From contig VZTJ01000581.1 in NCBI GenBank assembly GCA_013397795.1, forward strand, positions 248,001 to 312,000: a stretch of DNA of 64,000 bases, in the 5' to 3' direction. The first letter of the stretch is position 1, and every line of letters begins with the position of its first letter. The notes below the pieces were generated by a model. It saw nothing but the letters and a program-made list of their open reading frames with translations. It was not told the origin of the DNA and did no database searches. Source of the DNA: Orthonyx spaldingii. Lineage: Eukaryota; Chordata; Aves; Passeriformes; Orthonychidae. Positions 1 to 13,597 of this stretch are shown here, one piece after another. A program made the translations under genes and the position numbers.

Positions 1-1179
1 GAGACAAAAAGAATTTATAACAATATATCACACAACTGAGTTAGTAAAGGTAAATCAGTATGAATATCCATGTCATTGACCTATGACACAGCTTCTCAAC
101 AGCACTGCTGCAGTACAAGACCATACCATGGGAGGATCTCTTTCACCATTAAATATAACTTTTGTCACCTCATTTTAATGTCACTATATAGCCCTTGTCT
201 AACTGTTAAAGAGAATGGAATGTATTGTTCCCTCAGATATCTCAGTTTTCTAGAGTATTAAGGAAAACTTTGTTTCAAGAGGATGCAAACTGTTGCAAGG
301 TGTTCACCTGAGAATATCATCCTGAGTGATATGTTGTTTACTTGTATTTCACAGGAGGCCTGTGCAAGCAGAAGCAATGAGTGGGCAGTGTCTGGGGATT
401 CTTAAATTCAGAAAAATATGTCCTATTTTTGTAACTGCACTGATATCAGTCATAAATATATATTTTCTGCCTTTTTATTTATTGCTGTAAAGTAGGGATA
501 GAACTAAACTTACTGTATTTTACATGCTTGTTGTTTGTTCACCGTGCAGCCTGAGAGTATGGGTTTCAGTGATTCAAAGTCTCATCATAAATATGTGGAA
601 GACATTGTTTGTGGCCTTTCTGTCTCTAAGATGCATGTGACTGCAGAGAATAGCAGAGATTCAGAGCCTCAGTCACAGGGAGATGAGTGGAAGATGTGGG
701 AGTCCAGCCTTCAGGAGAGATGAAGGTTACAAACCCGTCACAACCAATCATCTAGGAAGCCAAGTACTAAGATCATTGATATCAAAAGTTGTCTTACAAC
801 TGCTTACTTAAACTAAGGAGGTAATGACGTGGCTTTCCAGTCACCAACCCCTCTTCAAGAATATATGCTTAACCTGGGGACTGAAGTGGGAGAAAGGTTC
901 TGTAGGATTTCAGCAAGGCACAGTCCCAGATCATCATAACTATGTGCCTTCTTCAAAAGATGGGAGATGGACTGGACAAAGACAGCCCACATTAGTCTCT
1001 GTGGACATGTTGTCAAGACTGCAAGAGAACTCTCAGGATGATGAGAAGGACCTGGCTCAGAATAAGTGATGGAGCAGGAAGTGAAAATCTGCTGGACAGG
1101 ACACCAGAAACTGCTGAACATAACAAGTGCCTGTGTAGGAAGCAGGCAAAAGTTAGACTTGTGAGAGATGGCTGAATCT
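1..1179. other. Unassigned AT-rich DNA, no gene seen
   Basis: No repeat family or coding exon was recognised. All open frames are under 90 codons, overlap on both strands, and show no motif, so they fit chance expectation. From about 820 the base composition becomes less AT-rich and purine-heavy, which may belong with the LTR-like block that follows. Confidence 0.5.
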
Positions 1180-1900
1180 CACAGGTGGTTAAGTGGGAGT
1201 TATGTGAAAAAATGCCAAACTTCACAGATAATTGGAGGGGACATTTGTGGGAGTACAATGTTGTAAGGCAAACAACGTTCAGGTAACCATCAGTAATACC
1301 ATATAAGGCGAAGATTGCAGAGCAAACGGGATGAGAAATAACATATTTGTTATCAAAACTGGTACTAACTGAGAAAAAAAGTTATGGGTTCAACTGTTTA
1401 CCTGGGGGAAAATGGGAGGTGTAAGATAGATTCAAGAATGGTGAAAAGGAAGGCCAAGAAGGGGAAATGGACCCTTAGCAGTGGAAATTCTATGAAGGTG
1501 GTGTGCGGGAGTGCCTATTGTGAGACCTGTTCTAGCTGGAGCAGGACATAAAACCAAGCCTTCTAGTCTGACCCTGCAACAGGGTTCACCCTGTGTCTGA
1601 GTCAGTGGATTTGGGATGGGTGTGGGGCAGCTTATCTACCTCTCCAGTAAGGGAACACATAGATGGCTGGATTAAGCATCCCTGTGTCCCTGTGTTGGTG
1701 TGTTCCAGGCCTCACAGCTTCAACAGTCACCCACCTTTTTATAATGGGAGTGGGTTTTTTTCTTCACATGACTTCAGAAACTGTCATTCTTTCGTTTCAA
1801 GACATCAGCATCACACATCATTTGTAAGTATTTGCTATTTGACGTGGATTTGCTCATTGGTCTGTGCTTATCATTAACCTGTAACATTCATTGGGATGTC
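1180..1900 (+). mobile_element. Possible LTR or retroviral remnant, unidentified family
   Basis: This block is more GC- and purine-rich than its surroundings. It has the general layout of an avian LTR on the plus strand: a long purine-rich stretch, a TATA-like ACATAAAACC at about 1547-1556, then a C/T- and G-rich stretch resembling an R-U5 region (about 1560-1700) that includes a CCAGTAAGGG motif. I could not match it base by base to a known family, no paired LTR or target-site duplication was seen, and the edges are guesses. It could equally be single-copy sequence or an old noncoding exon. Confidence 0.25.
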
Positions 1901-2133
1901 AATGAGATGCGATTGGAACTCTCACTAAATGACAGTTTTTGTCCCCAGAGTTGTCCTAACTGAAGCTCTTCAGTTTGCTCTCATGCCCGGTATTCTCAGC
2001 CCACTTGTCAGGTACCAGCTTATCAGCTGTCTCTGCTCTAGCACAAACCGGACTCCTCATCACTTGGAGCAGCCTTTTCAGGAGCCTGCAAAAAGCCTGT
2101 CAAAGAGAACAATTCATTAAAATGAGTCCCTGT

Positions 2134-2258
2134 AAAAAAACCCAAACACCAAACCAAATAAATCACCAAAAAACTCAAACCAAACCAAACCAAACCAAAA
2201 AAACCAAAACCTAAAAAATCAAAAACCAACACCTCAAAAAACCCCAACAAAAAACCTC
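2134..2258 (+). repeat. A/C-rich low-complexity tract, degenerate (CCAAA)n
   Basis: About 125 bases consist almost entirely of A and C. They include four adjacent copies of a five-base AACCA-type unit near 2178-2198, with irregular A runs on both sides. It resembles a decayed poly(A) tail or a simple repeat that expanded by slippage. No retroelement body was recognised directly upstream. Confidence 0.8.
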
Positions 2259-5149
2259 ACAAAGATAGAGAGGAAAGGGGGAAAACACAGAAGGCCAATA
2301 TACATATTATTATTCGACTTGAGCTTCAGGGAGTACATGCAAGTTTATGCAGAAAGACTAAATCCTGAAACTTATCTTTCAAGGAAACAGGGTGGAAAAG
2401 CAACTACACACACAAGCTATGCTTGAATTTGTCTCATTGTAATGATTGATTACTGAAAATTCCCTGGTGAATTTCACAAATTGTCATTTTACCATCTTCA
2501 GAGGATCCCTAGACTCCCACAAACCCTAAACTAGCCACCTTTCCCAATTTTTAAAGCAGATAAGTCAGTATCAGTCTTCCAACAGGGTTTTTACTACATA
2601 GTCCACTAAGATTCAGTAGCAGCATTACAGTGATTACCTATTTGTGCATAGGCAAGTCAGACACCAGAGCAATTAAAATTGTAATAATCCATATAAAAAA
2701 CTAAAACACACTCTTCAAGCTAACAGATTGTTATACACTGTTCATAAAAATAATATGTTCTTGGTAGACTCCACACTGTAATTCAACCAAGGAAATCCAG
2801 TCTTATTTCCTCAAAAAAAGACAGCTCACTTCAGATTAGATTGATTTTATTTGCTAAGAAAGATGAAAGGTTCACATAGCGAAGAAAGTTATACTGTGAT
2901 AAGGGAGGAAATGAGTCTAAACAATTATCTATGCAGACACTGAAAGAGACCTTTCAGAACTACTACAATTTTAGTACAGTCCTGTTATATCACCCTGCTG
3001 TTCACTCATCTGGACACTCCTGCTGTGTTTGTCTCTTTCTACTCTACACAGGTGTTTCTGTGATTCCTTTGGTCCGGGAGTTTTTCTGGCATGTTCACAA
3101 CACATATGTTTTTGCTATTTTGCCACAGAAATATGATTATGCAAAGCAGGTGGCCTCATCCCACAGAACAGGTACTGATGCGTGTCTCACCCCTCTGTCT
3201 TTTAACTACATCATGTTTTGTGGGTACACTAGGCTTGTGCGAATGAAAAGTGAATAAGTAGAGACGGATGCCAATGAGTTTTAGGCACCTTTTTCTGTTT
3301 TTCAATTTAGCTAATGAGACTTATAGATCTATACAAAATATAATGTTTTATAACTCAAGATACATATTTTCCCTGCCTTAGTGTATACAGCATGTTGCAA
3401 AGACTGTAACTTGAAGCTTCTAAGAATGTGATTTCTCCTGCAAGTAATTTCTGTAGCTCAAGTTTCTGTCTTAGTCATGTGTTTTTATTTATTCGTTTCC
3501 TCAACTATGGTTGTACGGGTCTCCATGGTCCTAGAAGTGCATTTTCCCTCTTACCAACACACTTGTGCTTCCTATAGGTGTCTGTGAATTTAAGTTTCAC
3601 AGTAGCAATCCAAGAAAATGCTTTGTCCTCCCTTATTGGGAATATTTAACTCATTTGCTTTAGTCCTCTACAATGAAACTTACAAATAAAAAAAACCAGA
3701 TAGCGTCTATCCTTCCCTTTTCAGTAACAAGTGCCCCACAAGTGTTCTCCAAGCCTTCTGTTCCAGATTTATTCAGTAGTTGATAGTCTTTCTCAAATAC
3801 CTTTTACTAATGTAGTTTTATAGATGGCTTTCCTTTGTTTCCTGCTGTAAAAAGCATGCAGCAGGTATTAAAATACAGAAAAAAAAAAAAGCTGTAAATA
3901 TCCAAGACTTCCTCATGGAGTAGAAAGATGCAGCACAGATCCTAGGGAAGACCAGGGCCCTTCTAAAATATTCCAAGCCAAACAAGTCTGTCTTAAATGA
4001 CAATAAATATTTGCATAAAGAAACTGAATTTAATTCCTGGCTGTATTGCCAGTGGAATCTCGAGAGTACTCCACTCTACCTTAAATGAAACACTGAAAAA
4101 GTTATTAATATTCAAAAATGTAAATATCTAGCTATAGGCAATAACCAGGAGCCTCCAACTGCTTTCATTTAGGATCCAGATCTCCAAGATACTCTCCAAG
4201 ACCACAGATATTTATCCCTGATGTGCTCGCATGCTTCAGACAATTCTAGACTATTACAAAGCAGAGGATTCCCACACTTAGTGCCTGGTAAACTCATTTA
4301 CAAATTACCTGTAATGGCTACTCATCAATGACTACACTAGGAGCATAGAAAACCAGCTCACATGTATGATCTACAAATAGACTTTTCAAACAGGATGATC
4401 TAATTTTGAACTGAGTCGCTAATGCAAGTTGGATTGGTCCAAACCCATGGAATTCATAGTCTGTAAAAAGACAAATTTATTCATTTAATCTCAGGAGCCA
4501 AAGCCATTTTCTCTTTTAGTACAGTAGAAAAATTCAGAAGTTGGAATAATTTTTGATTTCAAACTCACTAATTGCTCTCCAGGCTTTTTCTTTCTCACAT
4601 CATCTGTAAGAAGTCCTCATTAAATGATGAACGATGGAAAACTAGAGAGAAAAAATGAACATCTAGTCAACCCAGTGAAAAATTTAACTATGAAACAGAA
4701 AATAGACTCATGGCACATATTAAACTGATGTTTTCTTTCCAATGTAAGTTTTTATTGTGCTTTTGTAAACATAAAGTAGACAAAGCTAAGGAAATTACAG
4801 CAATCATCTGATTTTTCCACTGTCCTGCTCCGATGGAGTCCATTGTACTACTTCTCAGGTGGGCATAGGAGAACACTTATTTTTAGGTCAGTGCTTTTGT
4901 TTAGTATTGCTTTATTCGATCAACTTTTTATCTGGCAAGCTACAAAGTCCATAAAATAATTTTTAAGAAGGCATTTTTAAATGGAAACACAAAGTCCATA
5001 CTTGTTTTTGTTACTATACACTAAAAGGCATTGCCAGACAACTCAGTGTTAAATCAGAGTTAAGAAAAGAAAGATGGAAAAAAATAAATGAGTGTTCGGA
5101 GAGGATGAGGAAGAAAAGAGATGTGTTTCACTGAAGATTTCATCATACT

Positions 5150-5172
5150 AAAAAAGCTTTTACAGCTTTTTT
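5150..5172. repeat. Perfect 9-bp inverted repeat (hairpin)
   Basis: AAAAAAGCT is followed after a five-base loop (TTTAC) by its exact reverse complement AGCTTTTTT. The transcript of either strand could fold into a short stem ending in a U-run. In AT-rich DNA such palindromes arise often, and no RNA gene was recognised next to it. Confidence 0.7.
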
Positions 5173-5856
5173 ATTATCATTGCAGTGTAACAAATTTTAG
5201 AGCTTTCAAAACATCACTCAAATGGCTAATTTCTCCACAAAGTGCAATCTGAAATGGAGTGAATGCCTGTCATGTTTATTGGGAAATTTCAAAAGTGAAA
5301 ACAAGATTTTTTTTTCATAATAATTAATACATAAAAATGCACTTTATATTCTTTTTGCCTGAGAAATCTACACAATAAGGTTTAACAAAGACCTGCTTTT
5401 TCTCATAACTACAAAAACCTATTGAATTTAATGCTCAGACTGCAATAGCTTCAGTTATTTAGGTTCTTCTTTGCCAGAGGAATAACAGATGTGTAGAGAC
5501 ATTAACAAATACACTATTTTTCTGCTAAAGACAAACTTTTAACTCTTTCCTCACAAATCCAGACATTCACATGAATAGATAAAAGGGACATAAGTCTCCA
5601 AAGAATCTGAGTTTTATCATTAACCTGTCAGCATCAGGATATGGGAGTCTAACCTTTGGAGAAGTCATGTAGTTGTTTGGGTTCTTTTTCTTTCACTAAA
5701 AATTTCATTTGCATCTTTTGCAACACCAGAAGGGATAAGAAAATTGTCACCTCATGCCTAAACCAACAAACTTCTATTCAGAGTTCAGTTCCAGGGATGG
5801 GGAAATCATTTGCTTTCTACAGTATCACTTAGCAGGTGCTAACAAGGGCAGCTATT

Positions 5857-5892
5857 AAAAAAAAAAAAAAAAGAAAAAGAAAAAAAGAAAAC
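5857..5892 (+). repeat. Poly(A)/A-rich tract
   Basis: An uninterrupted run of about 16 A residues passes into an A-rich stretch with isolated G residues up to about 5892. It could be the tail of an old retrocopy, but nothing upstream was identified as its source. Confidence 0.85.
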
Positions 5893-6742
5893 AATAGATC
5901 CCTGTGGTGTTTGTTTCTTTTTTCTTGACTGCTTATGTTCACACTTGCCCACCAGAATTTCTTATTTTTTTCCTAAGTCATCTGCCTCACTATATGCAAA
6001 AAAGTGATAATGTTATATTTTATGCAAATGTAAATTGATCTTAATTAGCATGAGCAGTACAACATTTTTATCTTGTGTTTCTAGGTGCAGTTAAATAGAA
6101 CTAGTGTTCAACAAGCTTATAAACAGATCAGCTACTACTTATTTGAAACTGTTTATATACTGAAACCTATCCATACATTTACATTGAGCCCTAACAAGAA
6201 AAACTAAATTAAAGTGGATGTTTCTGATTATTTTTTATTCTGTACTTGCCCGGTGTAAGTATTGATTTTCATATGGAAGGGCCAGCAGTTCAATGTAGAA
6301 AAAGAAAAAGTTGGGTAGGGAAACAATCTTGAGATACTGAAACACTCAGAAAGCAGAAAGTTAAACAGGGGCAGTCTGTTTTAGGCAGCTGCTTCCTCAT
6401 CTCATTCCTTATGGTGCAGGGGGTTGAGTTAAGGAAGTTAAAATTCCAATAGTGCTACGGAAAAGGGAATTTTATCCAACACTGAGACAGAAACTTTCAG
6501 AGCATAGGAAACCAAGCTTGCTACAGTTTGAATGCAGTTAACAACAACGTGCTGGGAAGGCTTCTGCATTTGCCTAACACATGTGATATGCCATTCATAA
6601 AGTAGAATTCGCACATTTATCTTAAGGCTATTTATGGACAACTGCTCAGCCAACTATAACTGATAGCTAGATAGCCTTGACAGATAATCAATATATGTAG
6701 CAGAACATGTTCAATGGGTTTGATATTTACCAAGTGAATGGA

Positions 6743-7165
6743 CATAGAATAATAGAATTATTAAGCTGGGAAAAGACCTTTAAGATCACTGAGTACAACT
6801 GTTAACCCAGCACTGCCAAGTCCGCCAGTAAGCCATGTCCCTAAGCACCACATCTACACTCCTTTTGAACAGTTGGGGACAGTAATTCTAACACTTCCCT
6901 GTTCCTATGCTTGACCACCCTTTCAATGAAGAAATTTTTCCTAATATCCAGCTAAACTTCCCCTGGCACAACTTGAGGTCAATTCCTCTTGTTCTATTGT
7001 TTGTTACTGGGAGAAAAGATCAACGCCCACCTGGCTACAACCTCCTTTCAGGCAGTCCTAGAGAGCAATAATGTCTCCCCACTGCCTCCTTTTCTTCAGG
7101 CTAAACAACCTCCATTCCCTCAGCTGCTCTTCATAAGACTTGTGCTTCAAGAAACATTACACAAC
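6743..7165 (-). mobile_element. CR1 LINE 3' fragment, old
   Basis: Read on the minus strand this is the 3' part of a CR1 LINE. CR1 elements move by copying their own RNA at the target site, and most copies keep only the 3' end. Read on the plus strand, the fragment opens with the complement of the CR1 tail (ATAGAATAATAGAATTATT). It continues through the conserved 3' untranslated text and reaches the complement of the end of ORF2 (around 7060-7160, e.g. CTTCAGGCTAAACAACC). Many substitutions and small gaps mark it as old. The open frame at 6989-7216 is an antisense shadow of this fragment. The 5' end is truncated near 7165. Confidence 0.92.
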
Positions 7166-10105
7166 ATTCTTGATTTCCAGAAACAGGTGTGCAGTTCTCA
7201 CACTCCCATGCATTAACATAATAATGGTAACCTTAACCACATTCATCGCTCTGTTTAGGATTGCTAATGGTCTATGACAGATTTTTACAGAAATATAAAT
7301 TCTGGGTGAAGGCTGGCTACTCAGTGCTACTTCCACTGGCATCAGTGTGAAAAATTGTCGAAAATTATGGATGTCCTTATTGTTTTAATTTTTGCAGCAC
7401 AATTAACTGCAATTATAAAATCTCTTTGACTTTGGGAATTGCACATACACATATTGACATAGAGAAATGCATGCATGAAGGAAGATGATGCATAAGGGAG
7501 AATAAGGCATTTTCTGACTCTCTGAAATCATCAGGCTTCCAGATGAGGAATGAGTGAATATTTGCTCTGGCAGAAACCATCTTGAGTGCTACAGCTCTGG
7601 TTGTCTGACCCCCATGTACAGCCACCAACTTGTGACGTAACTTTATCACACAAGACCACTTGTCATAGTTTTGTAGGTGCAATGTTTGATGCACTTGGCC
7701 ATAGCTATACAGAAAATAATTCTCATGTCATTATTCATGGGGTTTAAGTTATTTTCCTTTCAGCCTTCTATGTGAAAAAGTTATAATTAGATGTCTTTTC
7801 AAAAAGAGGGCTTTTTAGCACAAAAATGCTGTGTAACAAATCTGAGGTGATGTGAGTAAAATGTTTTCCAAATATTGGTAGCAACTTCTGTTGGTGACTT
7901 TCCAGAATACCTCAATTGGATGTTGACGTTGCTTGCTGGGCAATTTATTGAGTTATATTCTGATGATCTGGGGTATCATGAAGACGTGTTGGAGCCTTTA
8001 CAAGCTTCATGTGCTATGTTGTCCATGACAAAAACTGAATGATATTAATATTTTTTGTGTATATGAAAGATACAGTCACTGATAGGAATTCAATGGGAAT
8101 TGCAATGCTCATGCTGTTTATTCACATTCCAGTTTTAAATGACCCTCATTTTCAGAAATAATGTACTCCTGCACTGCATACATTTCTGAGCTTCTATTCA
8201 ATGTTGTGGCTATTTTACCAGTTATTTCAAATAAGTTACTAATTTCAGGACCAAGTCATTTTTGAACTTGAACTCCTAGTAAGAAGAGTAAAAGTGAAGG
8301 ATATGTAAACTAGAAACAATCGGAGAAAATAAATAGGTGGATTGTCTTAAATATTTTTATTTCAACTAGACAGATGACTGATGGATGTAGTGTAGTCAGA
8401 ATTTTAGCCTGGGTTACAGACATCTGAGTTGCAACCTCTGTATTTGATAATTGTTTTGCAGATATTTGTGGCCAGACTATGTTGAGGTAGATAAATTGAA
8501 ACTTCATAATATCATATATGTGTCAATTACTTATTCCCAAACTCTGATAACAATGTTAAATTTTATAAATTATCTATGGAGGCATTGTGAAAGACTTCAA
8601 TAAATAACAGTAGGAAGAAGAAACGTTTTTATGTAAACAGAATATTAGCAGTAATGAGCAATGCAAATTGTTGATAAGGGAACATAGTGTCCATGTTTAA
8701 AATAAGTCCCTGAAAGAGGTAATAGCGCTGTGATTTCAAGGCTTTGCAGGTCATAAATTTGAAGAAGTAAACTTACAGGTCATCATGAGAAAAATATATC
8801 CATTTTATTCTGTCTTGCTACCTAACACACAAATAATTTCCCACTGAAAAAGAAAGTTGAATATGAACATTAAACAGTTCACTGTTAAAACATATGAAAC
8901 ACAGCCAATTTGCTATGCTTTATAATAGAATATAAATACTGCATGGAACGAGAAAGTCATGAATATATAGAAATTATATGAAGAAACAATGAGTGAATTG
9001 AATTTTCACTTCATCTAAAACTGAAAATCAGTTATACACAAAACTGGGGAGGAAAAATATCTCCTTTATTGAACCTACGTGATATAACTATTCCTTTGGA
9101 CATTTTCACATAACATCCATTGTGTCCCTTAATTCCATCCTTTCTTCACCTAACCTAGCCCAACTGCATTTATTCACAGCTAGAACATAAAGGATGCTCA
9201 TATCTTTAGTTATTATGACCTCAGAACATTCTTTTCTGGGTATACATTCTTTTACCTGGTTATAGGGTGCTTTACCAACTTTAACTATTCTTTGTTGGTA
9301 TTAAAGAGTGCTTTAAGGTGTGAGCCAAGATAGGTAACTCCATGCGGCAACAGTGTAGGCATCTATCCCACATGGGGAAACAGGATGCTCAGATCAACAA
9401 GATCCACTCATGAAGCGCACAGGCCTTTCAGACTTAACCTTAAAGGTTAATCCTTAAGCAGGATTCATGTAACTTTAAACATGACAGTGTGTCTGTCAGC
9501 AATCTGTCTGATTTCAGTTATGTAATTCATTTTCACCCTTTACCTGCCCTAAAGAGTCAAATGACATAAATACACAATCCAAAATAGCATGGAAGAAAGG
9601 AGTGGCAGATACCATCTGAGACCTCTGACAGCAAGTAACAGGGTGACCAGCACACTCTAGGTCTTCAGCCCAACTGGTCAATGGTTTTCCATTTATGAAA
9701 ATGAATAAAAAAAACCCCAAAATATTCAAAGCAATACACAGACAAGCTTTAATACCCAATAAAAGTATTCAGCATGCATAGAGTGGTTCTTACCCAAAAG
9801 GCATCCCTATGGGGAGAAAATAAGTTCAGCCTATCAAGTCACCCCAGCAGTTACAGTGGAGTCTTCCCTAACTTTTCCCCATTCTCAACTTACTTTTATA
9901 CTATTTCTTTATGCTTAGGTGGAGCTTGAGGGATTCTTGTCATGGATACCTTCATTATTGATTGGTGTTAAATTCTCTCACCTCATTTTAAAGATACTGT
10001 CAAAGAAAATACAGAGCACACGCTGCCGAGTGAGGTATGGTCGTACCTTGGGAGCAGATACCTTTGGGGTGGAGGTATATTATGCATTAATATTATAATT
10101 AGACT
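7166..10105. other. Unassigned AT-rich DNA, no gene seen
   Basis: No exon, RNA gene or repeat family was recognised. A short imperfect palindrome (TTAACCT, three bases, AGGTTAA) lies near 9437-9453. Open frames here are 93 codons or fewer and unremarkable. Confidence 0.5.
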
Positions 10106-10400
10106 ATAATGAACCGAGTACATCTGAGGAGAGCAATTCTGCCACAGTTCCTGGATCAGCAGCAGGACATCTTCCTCTGTCTCTCTGGGTTGACAGCTGC
10201 TACGCAGTTTATCAGCTGCAAAGTACCATCAGGTTCCCTTCCCTGCAGAGATTCCAGTAGAGCCTGGCTGTGGTGTCTGCACTCTGCTCCACCCTCCATT
10301 CCATCCCCCTCAGCAGGTGCTATGGTTGCAGATTGTGGATGTGGGGAATCATCATGGGATAGGCTTTGAGCATGCCAACTGTATTCCATCCAGGGAGTAG
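10106..10400. other. GC-richer patch of unknown identity
   Basis: About 300 bases are clearly richer in G+C than the flanks and carry open frames on both strands (86 codons plus, 77 codons minus). No protein motif, CR1 text or LTR text was recognised. The frames overlap almost completely, so at most one could be real. It may be an old repeat too diverged to name, or a noncoding exon. Confidence 0.35.
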
Positions 10401-10646
10401 CAGCTGCATTTTACCCTATAATTTCCATACTGTTATAAGTTCCGTTAGGATGTGAATATAACTTCTCAGTTTCCTCTAATTTTACCCCAAGGCATCTTGC
10501 CATAATGAGCTATACACTTTATTTTCACACTTTATTTTTTGCACCAACTACTACAAACTGTGCTTATATTTGTATTGAACAAGTTTTCTGCTGAACTCAG
10601 TATAAAATAGATTTTTAATACTAGTCAGAGAGTTGGGATTTTGTAC

Positions 10647-10664
10647 ATATATATATATATATAT
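10647..10664 (+). repeat. (AT)9 dinucleotide microsatellite
   Basis: Nine perfect AT units follow GTAC and run into an AT-rich flank. Repeats of this kind commonly vary in length between individuals. Confidence 0.95.
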
Positions 10665-13210
10665 TTATAAGTATATTGATTGTTCTCTATCTCAATGATG
10701 TAAATTTATGCCTACACTGAAGTCCTTAACTTCAATTTAATTCATCAGCAAGAAGTACAACAACATGATCAAAAAAGTCCTTAAAATCCTTCTTTTAAGA
10801 AAATTTCTAGTGAAAAATGTGTAAAATGTGAAGTAATAATGCAATCTATTTAAATGTTTCTGAAGTAAATGAAAAACTATCTTAAGACTGGGTCTGACAT
10901 TATTTTATGAGGAAATATCTTCAAAATAACCTTCATGAACAAGAAAATTTGAAGATGACATTTCCATGTAAAAAAAAACTGCTATAAACATCACTACTGT
11001 GGCAACAAAATTTCAGTTTACTTTAATGGGTCACAAAATATGAAATCTTTTAACTCATCTTAGCATACAACATATAATGTGGTTTATTAAGATTCATCTA
11101 CGCAGTTACATTTTTCACTTTTACTAAACTTGTTACTGCATTTCAAGGTTTTATGAGGAATCCTATGTCAACAAAGTATTAATAAAATGTTTTTTCACTC
11201 TATTGCATGAAAGCCATAAAAGAGATGCATGAAAATGTTTTGCTTCTATTTCATAGCAAAGAGGAACCTGTAATAACCACTAACATTACAGTGTTTACAA
11301 ATAAGTGATGATCTACAGTTAACTGAAACTGAGCATTTAACATCCTTTCATTTTTAATTAACTGATTTCTAAGCTGTCACTGCTTTCATCAGAAAAACGG
11401 ATTTAAAACATTACCTAGCAGTATTCACAAAAAATACATTTTTGTTATATGAAAGGTGTCATTTGACTGGGGACTGGACTTCTTTTTTTTGCTTACCAAT
11501 GAAGAGCAGCAAGAAAATTGAAACTATAAAATCCCTAGTACAGCCCTGCCCAGATGGCTAAGTTTTGGTCTATGCTTTCCTGGGAAAATTTGTGGTTATT
11601 TCCTTGGGACACTTTGAATTCTCAGCCTCTTAACTGAGGCAGTTCATGGGTGAAAGTATCAATTCCAGTTGCACCACAGAGACCAATGTAATATCTAATC
11701 CTTTTCCAGACAAAAAAAAAATTCTGTGTTGACCTTACAGAGTATAGAAAATCCTGACAATCAGAAAATTCAGTTTTGGTGTAAACTCCACATCAATTTT
11801 TTAACAGGTATTCTTGTTCATTAAATAGAAAATGAATGTTTCCATGCTTGATGTTTTGAATGCATTTTCATTCCAACAAGAGTTGAGTAGGCCACAGATC
11901 TACTACTCTGCCTATAATGTTATGTAAAACAACCCAATTCCCATGGGACAGTAAGAAGCAGAGTTTTTGCCCACTTACTGACTGTACCACTTGACAGAAA
12001 TTCAAAAAAAAAAATCACCATCTTTTTGTAAAAAAAGAAACCAAAGCAAAAACCAAAACCAAACAGAAACCAAATTTTTAATATAGAAAGAAATGGTATT
12101 TAACAGTGTTATACAGTCACAATAATCTGGTTTGATATAGAGGATTGTAAGAAAGTCTTCAAAAGCATTACAAGGTTATATGTGTTAGAGAGGATTGATA
12201 ACGGGCATGAAGAAAAATAAAACTAACAAAAATTTCACACTGGCAGATTAAAAGCAAAGACTAAATCTGGAAATAACTCTATGAATGAGTTCAATTAACT
12301 ACCTTTGAATGAAGTTTGAAATGTCCCCTAATGACTACATTTGTTTTAGCTCTATTAAAATTATTCAGCAATGAATAGGGTTTTGATTACAAGCATATAG
12401 GTCACAGTTTTGATTAAAAATTGATTGTGTTGGATCTCCACTACATAGTACATCATTTATTAACTATTCCATCTGAGGTCGTTTTACACATTCTAGGTAA
12501 ATCATATTGTCCATCATATTTTCATATATATTTACACACTATCTATTCTCACAGATTTTTGTTTTCTAGACTTTTTCCCAATTCATTGGAAAAAGTAACC
12601 ATGCACTTGACAGTGTGGGCTCCTAGGTTATAAATACACTAAAACCTGTTTACATATATAAACATGAGGAAAAATTCATATTAAAACGTATGATCAGAAA
12701 AATTTGTGTCTTTTAGAAGTGAAAGTTCACTAGAGCTTCCAAACTATAAAAGAGAAGCCTTTAATACCATACCAGCTGTTAATTCTGTAAAACAGAACAC
12801 TAGGGCCATTAATTCAAGTGAAAGAACAAAATGAACTTTCCAGAAATGACAATAAATTGTTGTTCTCGACCAGCAAAGGTTTGACACAATGGTGGTATGA
12901 ACTGCCAGAGCATAATGAACTTTAGAGTTCCAAATGCATTATTAATACCAACATACATTGTAACAGTTAGGTTTGCCCAGGTATTTTGTACATGCACAGA
13001 GCATCACAGGAGCTCTGGATGAATTATTATGGAAATGAATAAAATGAGCTTGACCCAAGGTCATGCCTAATGCACCTTTTCCAAACCAGCAACTTGGTTA
13101 TCTGCAACCTGTGTTACACTGTGACATGAAGTCTTAACACATATTCTGAACTATCTACTACAAGATACTGTACTGTAGACAAAAACTAGCAAGCAGTTAG
13201 TCACAAAGCC

Positions 13211-13597
13211 ATGTACTGGCTTTTGCTGTGGATAAATATTGTTTCATTGAGGTCACTATGCAACAAATACTCTGGAGAAAACAGCACTCTTGCTGATAGT
13301 TTATGGAGATCAAAATTAATTTTAATTTATACAGCTTGGGAGACTACTCAGTGTAGTACCCAAGCAAATTCTAGTGAAGTATTCTGTGGCACTACTAATA
13401 TCTATGTGATGAATAGAAATTTTTTTCTTCAAGATCAAATAGTTAAATGCAGTAGCGATACAGAAGTTTGGAAAAGTAGATACATTAAATGTGACCTTCA
13501 AAGGGGAAAAATTCCTTTGCTTGAGCTCATTACTGATTCTGTATGTTTTGTAAAGAAGACCCAATGGCTTATTTATTTATGTGTTCTTTATATATGA
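13211..13597 (+). other. 128-codon open frame, probably chance
   Basis: The predicted product begins with a hydrophobic stretch (MYWLLLWINIV), has six cysteines and two N-glycosylation-type sequons (N-S-T and N-S-S), and ends hydrophobic. That would superficially suit a small secreted or membrane protein. About one frame of this length is expected by chance in 64 kb of sequence with this A+T content. No family was recognised, no consensus splice sites clearly bound it, and a shorter antisense frame overlaps it. I do not call it a gene. Confidence 0.1.

Larger units (their letters stand above)
2259..6742. other. Unassigned AT-rich DNA, no gene seen
   Basis: No exon, RNA gene or repeat family was recognised. 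The longest open frame is 108 codons (2931-3257, plus), close to the length expected by chance at this base composition. It includes a weak exon-like segment (3129-3171, between CCACAG and GTACTG). Runs of A or T are frequent, and two are listed separately. Confidence 0.5.

Noticed and set aside
2134..2258. Possible telomere-like or satellite array
   Set aside because: The units are irregular A/C words, not TTAGGG or a fixed-length monomer. It is a low-complexity tract.
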